Below are positions 13,620-25,000 of a DNA stretch of 64,000 nucleotides, piece after piece; position 1 is the stretch's first letter; each line of letters opens with the position of its first letter. A program made the position numbers and the translations under genes. The DNA is taken from positions 51,066 through 115,065 of the forward strand of contig NMRB01002153.1 of NCBI GenBank assembly GCA_002633025.1, given 5' to 3'. Under the pieces are notes generated by a model. It searched no databases, was not told where the DNA came from, and saw only the letters and a list, made by a program, of their open reading frames with translations. The stretch is from Notospermus geniculatus. Lineage: Eukaryota; Nemertea; Pilidiophora; Heteronemertea; Lineidae.

Positions 13620-14437
13620 AACTGCTCATTAGAATCCCCTCGATATGTAGAAAACATCATTTGAACCAAATCCAGGTATTGACAGATTAAGTCAGAATAT
13701 GAAGCATGTTATTTTACCTGGTTTTGCACAATCCTGTATTTCAGCTTTCTGCAGAATCATTCACGGCGAAACCAAGCAAAGTGACCCAACAACACAGTTG
13801 GAAGACATCAAATCGAAATGTGGAATATCAGATTGCCACAACCGCAGTTAGGAAAGTTTCCTATGGTTAATATACTTCTACACGACAGAGGAGTCTAACA
13901 AGGAACATACTGATGCAGTTATGCAACACCATCCTGAAGCGCCCAAAATTTTGACACCAGATGCATAAAGCGATCTACCACAGGGTCTCATAAACATGGA
14001 TGAACCAGGATTACATAACTGAACGCCTCATATTTCCTAAGACAGACAGAATACCACACTCACAGAGAAAGTGCTGCACCCAACGAAATGAACTGCCCTA
14101 GCATATAGGCACCCTATTTCTTCATAATGATTATGTTTGCTAAGTCCTTCTTAGGTCACCCACAAGAAGGAAGTAATGATATGTATAACAGAAGGAAAAC
14201 CGTGCACACCGATATATCTTAGCATAAACACGCAACCTCGAGCCGCCATCCTCCCACAGCAGGGGTTTTACCTCGCTCCTCTTCATCAACGCACATTTTG
14301 TGTGCGAGTGTATGAAGAGAAACGAGACCCAAGCCCTGCTGTGGAGGATGCAAATTGCTGTATTTTGGCATTTATTAGGAGAGCTTCACTGGTTTCGTAG
14401 TACTTCTTTGAACTGCCCAAAGTTCCAAAATATATAC

Positions 14438-14602
14438 AGTGGAACTTCCTATGCCAGGAGGACACCTCTTTATTGAGGACACTGAAGTTAATCCAGCATT
14501 GGCCAATTCTATTCACATTTTACCTCTGTAATCAGGTCACCGCCAAATTAAGGACAGGATTTTGTCTCTTTTGTAACCTTGACAGAGAGGGGACCACTGC
14601 AG
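14438..14602. mobile_element. Possible degenerate pogo/Tigger-like MITE
   Basis: The left end reads CAGTGGAACTTCC after TA, and the right end reads GGGGACCACTG. These are inverted ends of the kind seen at 51856-52166. Inner similarity is poor, so this is a tentative remnant. Confidence 0.35.
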
Positions 14603-15071
14603 TTTACTTTCCACAACACGGCTCAACACTCTCATGTCCAACTGTGACAATTTTACGATCTTCCATAAATTGGCAAGGAAGCGAACTCTTAACTGGCCCA
14701 TTGGCCAAATACTCCCCTACCATAGTAATGGAAACAATTGCCCCAGACTCTCTTGAGCTCAGCAGGAACAAGCTCCCACTTCTCTCCAATATTATCCATT
14801 TTATTTATTTACAACACATTGGCAATTCTTTGCCAATATAACACACGGCAGACGTTTTCACAATCGTAAACAACATATTTCCTTCCCGTTCTAATAACAA
14901 AACACTGCAATGTCGGAAAAATATTAAATGGACAGCAGCGAGTCTGAAGAAAAAGATAACCAGATGAAACCACTAAACAGCTTTATTCCTGAGGATTTCA
15001 AAAACTGCAAGAATCTTGCACCAAGCAACTACTTATGGAGCCTCTGAACAGGATACTCATCTTCAATGCGC

Positions 15072-15350
15072 TTTGAGGACCTCTGAACTGCTCCCCGGGC
15101 AACCAGAGGCTCGAGGAGCGAGGGAAGAACCCATCTTCTCATGTCTTGTCTTCTCTGCACGGTGCACTTCCCTCTGAGGACCTCAAAACTGCATCCTGGG
15201 GAACCAGAGGCTTCAGAAGGGAGGAACACCACTCTTCACAAACACGACACTTGTCTTCTCCACACTGTGGTGTACTTCTCTCTGTCTGGAGGACCTCAGT
15301 TCTGCTCCTTGGGCAATTAGGGGCTCCTAAAGGGATGGAGGAACACTCTA
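15072..15350. repeat. Degenerate tandem repeat, about 100-bp unit
   Basis: The word GAGGACCTC followed by an AACTGC/TTCTGC-like stretch, GGGCAA, and AGAGGCT recurs near 15083, 15176 and 15290. Spacings are about 93 and 114 bp. Copies are diverged. Confidence 0.6.
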
Positions 15351-15650
15351 CTTGGTTGATGATGGACATAATGGAGCAGCTTCTCAGATCTAGTGATTTG
15401 TAGAACTGGTATCCATTTCCCTATTGTTTCCTGAAAAATTGCAAAGAAGTCTATATTTAATTTGCATGTACAAATTTGCAGTTTGGTCACTACACCCATT
15501 TGCCTACTTCCTATTTTGCCTAATCCATTTAGCATAGTACAATTTTGCCTACTTCCCATTTTGCCTAGATATAGGAACTTGTGAGTACGCAAAATGGTCT
15601 GAAACCGGTATTAAGATACAAGCTGAGGCTGATTGCAGATGTTAGGCCTA

Positions 15651-15740
15651 TTTTGGTTCTACACATAGTCCTAGAAGTCTTAGGCCTAGAAGGATTAAGC
15701 CTAGAAGTGGTTAGACCTAGAAGGGGTTGGGCCTACAAGG
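15651..15740. repeat. Short tandem repeat, about 20-bp unit
   Basis: Four to five copies of a unit like TAGGCCTAGAAGGATTAAG are arranged head to tail, with base changes between copies. Confidence 0.6.
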
Positions 15741-16079
15741 GATCAGCAATAGCATCACCCATCTTGGGCAATCAACCTTAGCTTTAAGCCCTAACTGTGA
15801 CACAACGGCGTGCTTGCCCCGACAACAGGGTTGGCATAACCATAGGTTCTGAGGCCAACGGTTTGACTTACCTTCGAAATCTTTTAGATGTTATACATGT
15901 ATCCGTGACGATTTCATTGACATTAATAAACCAACCAAATCCTTAATTCTTACAGAAACCTTCTCACTTAGGTATTCATTGGAAAGGACTCTCTGAGAGC
16001 TTTCCAATGAATACCAATGTGATGGGTACCAGATCCAGATGGGTTCAAGTATTGCAACTGGAGAAAGACCCGCCTCAAC

Positions 16080-19000
16080 TTACACAAGTTTATTTAAGGC
16101 GTGTTTGACTTGGCTGTCCACTAACTGGTGAGCACCTATTCGCTGCACGATCTCTGTCACTAACTGCTCTGCTATACCAGGACATGACTTCTCAACCAAT
16201 TGAAATGCGACGTTCAATTCTTCTATTGCGTCGCTCTGTTGTGTGGTGTGGGAGGTTCGGTGCCTCTCTTTCAACTGAAATACAGAGAAACATTTTGTTA
16301 CAACTTGGGAAGCTCCATGCAAAATCACTGCTTTCCATCAATGAGTAAAATCACATGCTATGCCGTGATGTCCGTTTCCTCCTGCTGTACACTATAGTAC
16401 GTTTAAATCATCTGGAGCTCGATGGGAGGACCCTTTGGTTGTCAGACAGACCTTGGTATTGTTGGTGAAGTCTGGCTATTGAAATGCATTTTATTGACAG
16501 GACACTTCCAGCCAGTCCCATGCCTGTGCCTGTGTTCAATTTCAAATCAAAGCCTAGTTACATGTTCTATTTCGAACCAATGTGTGTTGGACCGTTCAGA
16601 GTGAACCCTGAGTTCATTGTTGCCCGGTTACTAGGGGTTTGATTGACACACGCCAATCAAGCTCCAGATGATTTAAACAGACTTTAGTAGGTCCAGTGTT
16701 GCTCACAGAATCATGTTCGACATGGCACTCAGCTTTCTGGTCAATATATCAATATCAGCAACGTGGCAAAATCTCTGACTCTGCTAGGTACATACCTCTT
16801 GTATGATTGGCACGATAACATTGGACAGGGCTGGGGAGGTGCTTTGTTGGGCAACAGTATCATTTTCTGGCGGGCTGGGGGCTGTACGACTAGGTCGGGA
16901 ACCCTGCAATGAACAGAACATAATACACTGCATGCTATCAAGTTGTTTTTTATGTTTTGTTTCATGAAATCTTCAGGCATTTTTGTTCAACTGTAATAGT
17001 AAAGTGGTGTAATTCAAGAATAGGACCAAACAACTTTCAATTTTGAACAACCGACATGAGGAAATTCTTACTAATTTATGCATGACTTCCTGAACAAGCC
17101 ATTCAACAGACCGACACCGAAGAACAGGAACATATTAGGAAGGGAGATATAGACGGAAAAAAGAAAAGATTTCCGATGCAGTCAAGCACTTCCTCCAAAA
17201 TTACAATCCTGGGTTCCCCCTTGCATAATCACAAGACAATGTCTTCAATGGTCATGGGTTACCAGACTGCACCATTTCGATATGGCGGTAAAGTCAAGGG
17301 AACAACCTTGATATTCGACCGAATGAGTGAGACAATTTAGGGGCAAAAGCGAGACACACTGATAAGCCAGGTAGACCGTCCAGCCAAAGTTGGCAAAGGA
17401 CAAACCCCACATACCATGATGCAATTACGGTATGTATCCATGAGGTCCCACTGCATACACACTGAAGGCCCCTTGCCAATGAGATTTTTTCCCATGGGTT
17501 GGCTCTCTATGGGCAATTCAACCCGAAAAATCTATGGGCAATCGTTGTGTCAATGGTTTCAGCATAAGCCGTAAGGAAACCAATACAATACAATATGCGA
17601 ACTGCCCAGAGTGAACAGGGGTGAGAAACTGCTCACAGTAATGATGAACTGCCCATTGGGAGTGGACTCGCATGAGAAAACTCTCGCAACAATGGTGAAT
17701 TGCCCAAAGAGAGCCAACCTGCACAAGTGAACTCTCTTGCACAGCATTCCTTCAACCAACCCAGCCAATCACTGACAGTACCGTGCCAGGACCAGAGTGG
17801 AGTGACTTACTGAAACCACTTCACAGTGGCTAACACAACTAAAATGTGGCTAAAAAAATTGAGAGTCAGTTAGCCACAGTGGCTAACACATTTTTCAGGC
17901 TAGCGCAACCCCTGGGACAGGTACTACCGGTAAACTACTGGACCCATATTCATAAAACCCTGCTAGGCTTAGTTGCCTGCTTAAGTGCCTAGTTTATACA
18001 GGCCAATGTACACACCTAGCAGCCAACTAAGCTAGCAAGGTTTTATGAATATGGGCCCAGGAGTGTAATTCCATCACCTTTTGGGGGTCCAGACACTGCA
18101 CTTCGGACAGAATTTAAACTTAGACATCTTCATTTCTGACTGTAAGCTTAGGTGTAGCAGTCAGAACTTGAATTAACCCCCTCCTTTCTACATCATTAAA
18201 CATAAACCATTTTGGAGAATTCAAGATATCAAACTTGGAAATGACAAACAGAAATCACTGGCTGAAATAGAATCACGTTTAACAGCAAAATTCATGAATT
18301 TACAATGAATTAGTTGCATCATAAGCGAACACCTAGAGAAATAATCAGAAAGTTATCAGTATTATCGACTTAGTAAGAAGAGAGGCAGAATATGCTGAAA
18401 AGAGGCATTAGCAAAGAGGACAATACAAGAAGTGAGTTGTTCCAGAAGGCATGCACACCACTCCCACTAGATGTTAGGTGGTAGAGTACAGGCATCACCT
18501 TCAGGAGGTTTACGGGTTACGAACTCGGACTACGCCATTTGAGTGATAGCTATACTGTGGCAGCAGGCTGGTAAGCGGCGCTCCTATAATGTTACCCTAC
18601 TTCAGTTTTGGTAAGAAACTTCGAAAGCTCGCCTAACAGATATCATAAGACCAAGAAATGTGTGCATTTGTATTTAGAAACAACACCACGTGGAAAGTGT
18701 ATGTGTGAATTTCTTGCAAAGATAAGCAAAGGTGTTTTGACAAATGCAGAATTTAGGTCATGTCCATTGTGTCACTTCAAATCAAAAGTCTGCCAGTGAT
18801 TTTTTGACAACTTCCCTGTACCAATGTGTGTTTTGGCCAGTAATAGACAAGTCTGAGGTGATTTTGAGTGATGGCATGGACGGTTTTGCGCAAGCTGGTG
18901 TCAATATTTTACTACAGTCATGATGGTTTCAGCAACATGACAACAGGCCAATGCAATGTACATACATACAACATGGTTGAGATTATATGGGTCGTATTTT

Positions 19001-22000
19001 AGAATGTTCCTTAACGTTAAGGTCGACCTTAAGTCTATTGTAAAACCATCGAGAACAATAGATTTAAGGTGGACCTTAATGTTAAGGAACGTTCTAAAAT
19101 ACGGCCCTATATGACCAGAGATCAGTAAACAATCTTCAGTGACTTTGGTGATTTTGAAACATAAAAGGCCTCTGTATAACCCATCGATATCATATGATAT
19201 GATACACATACTGGACTGATTAAATGGTACATGTACAAGTAGAAAGTAAGTCTCTCAGGTGAGTTAAGGCATCTGCTGGGGGTACGAAGATGAAACAAGG
19301 TCAATTTCACTCCAAGAGGCCAGGGCAGGCAAAGTTCCAGAAACTATTCTAAAGCCTACTCTGTACATGATTGAACACTACAGTGGAAACCCTAAAATCT
19401 CGAACTCCTACGATCAACTTAGAGTGAAATCAACACGTAATTCATCTTACGAACCCCCCGGCGCGGGGTGTTCCACACTACATATGATTACAACACGTGT
19501 TTCAGTGATGGTTATGACATATTGAGTGAGCGGCAACCACGCAGTCTGTCAGCACTTACAGTACTCTCCTCCACCTCATCGTGGCCGTCGCTCACGACAG
19601 CTTTCTCGTCTGAATTGGCTGTTGGCGCCGGTGGCGGTGGAGGAGGAGGTGGTATAGGTGGCGCTGCACGACGGGGCTTCACGACATCCTCTTTTTTACC
19701 ACCCTCCTCAGTAATAACTGGTGGTGCCTCCTGGTTATTCTCATGCGATTTTCTCTTCTTTTTGTCCTCCAGAATCTTTCTCTCATCCTGTAGCACAAAC
19801 CAACACCGGCTTACATCACCTTTCCACCAGAACTTCAACTGACCCAACAGGTGGCTGTGTCAAATACCCTACACAGCCCTCCAATTCCAAAGGACTATTG
19901 CACTGGGGATCAGTGGGAGCACGTTTGGTTGAAGCAATAGCTATAATCTCCACAACAGTGTACAGTGGTAGTACAAGAAATAGCCATTACTTCAACCAAC
20001 TGGCATGTCACTGATCATAAGAAAAGACACTGCCTTTTACTGTCGTATGGCAGTACTGTCCTCCAGAACCAGTTTGGTCCATATTCCTTCAACAGTCATT
20101 TCCATCAAACTAAGGCAAATATAATGCAAATTGTTGGCAGTGACAATGGACATATGATGGAGTAGGCCCTTTCTACTCGATTTTCCAAGAATACATGTAC
20201 CAGTATACATGTACATTTACAGCATAGCTATTAATCTGCATGCACCAAGGAGAGCAAACAAAGTACTGAATAGTAATTAGGATACCATTGCTGACCATTT
20301 TAGTACTTGCATGCCAACTATCTACATTCAAAAACAATGCAATAACTTAATTTTCAAAAGGCAAAACAAACGAAACAAGAGTAGAAAGCTGCCACACTCG
20401 CCACCAAAATTACAGATCTTTTAATAACATGTTCCACACATTGGCAAGATCTACGCTTTCTTCTTGTTAAGATGCTGCTCCACATGAGTTTTCTCACGTA
20501 CTTTGGCTCTCTACGGACAATTCACCATAGAAAACTATGGGCAGCCATTCTGCCATCAGATTGAGCATAAGCCATAAGAAACCAACTCGCATGAGAAAAC
20601 TCTCACGTGGAGCAGTGCTTTTAGTTTTAGTCAAGAGATAGTCCATGCCCTGAACCAATCTGAATCATCAGGGAAAAAGAAGGTGAAAATGCCCATCATT
20701 TTCCATATAATTCTCCCCAAAATATCAAAAGTTGTGATGCCACATTCCGCTTCAAGGCACAACCACCCAAAACCTCAGAGCCCAGCTTCTCATTTGCCTG
20801 AAGACAGCACAAGTTGCTGGTTTTTCAGGCAGAGAATTAAGCAAAGAGGACAGAAATTATGCAGAAAATAATGATTTTAAGTTCCATATATTAAGAAAAC
20901 CTCCTTACTGTGTTATCTCTGCGATTTGATAATTCGCCATTTTCTGCTCTCCACTCCTCGTTTGATTGCTCGTCTACGTTCGTTAACTGGATGCTGGCGT
21001 TTTTCACTGTGTTACCGAATACCCATGAATCATTTATCGTATCTCCGCCGTCGTTTTCTTCATCATCGCTGTAAAGAAGAAACATACAAGAATGTGACCT
21101 TGAATTTTGGTAGTGTGGAGGCACAGCTTGGTAGAAGTGCATTGGACTCGTGACCATGAGGAATCGGTTCAATACCTGGCTGGGTCACCACTTTGTACTC
21201 TCAACTGGTCTGAAAGTACCGAGTGAATTGCTGAATGAGCTGCTCCTCAAGTTTCCCAGAAAGGTTTCTGGAGGGACATAGGTAATAATGTGGAGCGTCT
21301 TCGACACTCTGCTGCAGTAAAAAGAGACGATAAGCCTCAGGGGTTATTACAGCTCTACCTATAGATGGATATTCAATGACGTCATCACACGATGTAAACA
21401 TGCTGCGTGCGCAAATTGGCGCCCTGTTCCACCAATGACGTTACGTCGTTTGACGTGCGCACGCAAACTGGCGCCGTTGATGACGTCATTTTGTAAACAA
21501 AAACAGCAGAATGCAACCCGTCTATACTCACATATCACTGTCGCTACTTGAGCCACCATCTCTCTCTTTATGATTTGCCTTCCAGATTTTGTATTTATCT
21601 GTTAATTCTTGTAAATATGCAGACTTTTTGGCTCGCCTTATAAATGGGTGCTTGAGTAATTCTTTTGCCGTGGGTCTCTGAAATAGTCATTAGGAATTAT
21701 GAATAGGAACTGCACGTCAAATCTTGTCAGGCTTACATATGTGTGCAAACTAACAGAAGCCCAAGAAGTCACAATTGCACAAGAATCTTCAGAAATATGG
21801 TACGCCCGTTAATTTGGTGGTTTATGGTAAAAAAAACGAGACACCCAGCAAAGTACAAGATACAAGATACTCACATTTTCAGGATCCTTATTCAAACAAC
21901 ATTCTACAAAGTCCTTGAAGGCCTTGTTATAATTACCCGTTAACTGAGGAGGAGGATTTTTGGGGATTAAAAATAAAACCCGCATTGGATGGAGGTCAGA

Positions 22001-25000
22001 GTTGGGCGGTTCACCCTTCGCTAGTTCTATTGCCGTGATTCCAAGACTCCAAATGTCAGCCTGAAAATGACGAGAACAGTTCTTATAACAAACACTCCTT
22101 AAGGTCTAGCGTACATCGGCCTTGCGACTGGAAGCAACTACCAGCAATGGCGTTTCCGGCAATGGTTGGCGACTACCTGGAACCAGCAGCAACTGATCAG
22201 ATGCTCAAACAGGCCGATGTACGGGCACCGGCAATGCTATTGCCAACCACTGCCGCTAGTTCCAGCCAGTTGCTCATGTTCTACTTGTTGCCAACGGAAG
22301 AGAGATAATATGCTTTGATTCCTGCCCTACCTTAGTANCATTGGACTCGTGACCAAGAGGAATCAGTTCAATACCTGGCTTGGTCACCAATCTGTACTCT
22401 CAACTGGTCTGAAAGTACCGAGTGAATTGCTGAATGAGCTGCTCCTCAAGTTTCCCAGAAAGGTTTCTGGAGGGACATAGGTAATAATGTGGAGCGCCTT
22501 CGACACTCTGCTGCAGTAAAAAGAGAGGATAAGCCTCATGGGTTATTACAGCTCTACCTATACTCACATATCACTGTCGCTACTTGAGCCACCATCTCTC
22601 TCTTTATGATTTGCCTTCCAGATTTTGTATTTATCTGTTAATTCTTGTAAATACGCAGACTTTTTGGCTCGCCTTATAAATGGGTGCTTGAGTAATTCTT
22701 TTGCCGTGGGTCTCTGAAATAGTCATTACCGGTAGGAATTAGGAATAGGAACTGCACGTTGTCAGGTTTATATATGTGTGCAAACAAACAGAAGCCCAAG
22801 AAGTCACAATTGTACAAGAATCTTCAGAAATATGGTACGCCCGTTAATTTGGCGATTTATGGTTAAACGAGACACCCAGCAAAGTAAAAGATACAAAATA
22901 CTCACATTTTCAGGATCCTTATTCAAACAACATTCTACAAAGTCCTTGAAGGCCTTGTTATAATTACCCGTTAACTGAGGAGGAGGATTTTTGGGGATTA
23001 AAAATAAAACCCGCATTGGATGGAGGTCAGAGTTGGGCGGTTCACCCTTCGCTAGTTCTATTGCCGTGATTCCAAGACTCCAAATGTCAGCCTGAAAATG
23101 ACGAGAACAGTTCTTATAACAAACTCCTTAAAACACCCCATATCTACTTATCGAGTATCGCCACAACAAGCACCTCCTACAGAAGAGAGATACCAAGCTT
23201 TGATTCCTGCCCTACCTTAGTATCATAGGCTGCTTGTTTTATGACCTCAGGTGCCATCCAAAACGGAGTCCCCACGAATGTCCGTCGGAAGTTGGTAGAG
23301 GCCGTAAGTTGACCAGCAACTCCAAAATCTGCGAGCTTCACCTCACCCTGTTCTGATAATAACACATTTGCCGCTGAAACAAAACGTTTCACAATCATTA
23401 GAGGGGAAAAAATCAGGATTTCAAAGTTAAGAATACTTCACAATACTTCAAATTAGTACGTCAAATCGAAACTTCGCCTTAAGCTGCCTCTCCATATGAG
23501 AGATGTCTCATCAGGCAGGCTTTCTGATGTTAAAGTCTCACCTTTTATGTCTCTGTGTAGTTTATTTTCTGAGTGCAAATAGTCTAGCCCCTTCAATATT
23601 TCTCTTAATATAATGGCTATGTACTGTTCATCAAAGGGTCCTGGCTTCATCAAATCTAATGCTGACCCACCACCAAGGTATTCCATTATTATCCAGAGTT
23701 TGGTGCCCTGAAAAAATCATCAACCTATTACTTTAACTCTTTATTACTCCCTGACTCAGGGTTCCCACACTTTTTGGGGTCAACTCATTTTCATGGCTTC
23801 CCATGAAGAAGGGAAAGTTGGGTTATTTCAACATTCGATATTATTTTTAGCATCACTGACTGAGGGCTGCAAGTTTTGGACCCTGTCTACTGGTATACAA
23901 AATGCTCAGCAACACAACTACTTTGGCTTGAGTTTTTATGCATTTCCATTGGAATACCGGTATATTTATTATGATGTGCCACAGAGCGAAACGAAGGTCA
24001 AATGGAATAGAAAGCAAACATTTTTCATGGTCGTGTCATGTCACTGCCCGTTCTGTATGGAATGATGGCCGTAGGCCATTTCACAAAACATACAAATGTA
24101 GGATAAGAACATGAGCAATGTGGCTCTTCAATAGCAGCTGTCAGTCAGTTGACCATAGATGTCACTATTATGCCTAGCGGACCCATTCAGGCTTGATTGA
24201 GCACCAATCAGGAGAATTTTCTTTTATGTTGGTCCGCTAGAACTTCACTGCCACCTTTTGGCAATATAAAGTGGCTTAAAACATGCTTAATTTATGCATA
24301 TACATGTAAAAGAACCACCGTTAACCTTTGAAGCACACAGGTTCGTGGGCACGCACGTCATCACTCAAATGTCACAACCCTGACACAAGCAGTTTTTGTA
24401 AACTGCAATGGTCACATCCAGGAAAATACCACATATTATTCACTACACAGCTGCACAATGCTCAAAAGTGCACCAGCGATTTCTTTCCCATTGTGTCCCA
24501 CTACCCTATTGAAAATAAGGTTGGGTGTTATTTTTGTCCATTGAAAAGTAGGTTAAGCTCCCTCCCTCAATAGTTCTCTTCTTCTACATGGATCAAGTAG
24601 TTTTGTACATACAGGCTGACTCATTCAGTAAACATACATCTATTGACTGTTCATTGTACTTTCTTCGAAGGGAAGTCTCACAAGATTTTCCAACCCCCAC
24701 CCAAAATAGTGAGTGTGTGTGCGTACTCTCTCCATCTGTCATAGCCAGAATGACGTGAGGGCATGTGCAAGTGTAAAATCACAGATTTGTCACACGGGCA
24801 AAATAACACTGCTAATAACATAGCAGAAATAGGCTATTCTTAACTAAGCAAGAAGAATGACCTAATAGGGGTGTTAAGAAGACCATTGCCACTTGCGCCT
24901 GGTTTTCCCAGAACACGTCACATGAGCAGGGCTCCAGTGGACCCCACAAAAATTGGGATTAAGGATCCCACACCATTTTTCAAGGGTCCTTATTAATGTA

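Larger units (their letters stand above)
7880..16079. other. Intergenic region and probable 3' UTR of the kinase gene; repeats only
   Basis: No protein-coding exon could be supported. The open frames are short and without known domains; the longest, near 14473-14841, overlaps a transposon-like end. The right part is probably 3' UTR of the kinase gene on the minus strand: a minus-strand AATAAA lies near 14986. Repeats at 8138-8183, 8745-8970, 13197-13619, 14438-14602, 15072-15350 and 15651-15740 are listed separately. Homopolymer C/A tracts occur near 9990. Confidence 0.5.

Noticed and set aside
14473-14841. 122-codon open frame in the intergenic region
   Set aside because: No domain, no splice context, and it overlaps a transposon-like end at 14438-14602; length alone is within chance.
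19512-19842. Plus-strand open frame with a glycine run
   Set aside because: It is the complement of the poly-proline kinase exon on the minus strand.
21532-22713. Tandem exon duplication used for mutually exclusive splicing of the kinase
   Set aside because: The intron flanks are duplicated too, the copies meet at an N, and the sequence left of the N ends in exon 4; an unmerged allele is the simpler explanation.
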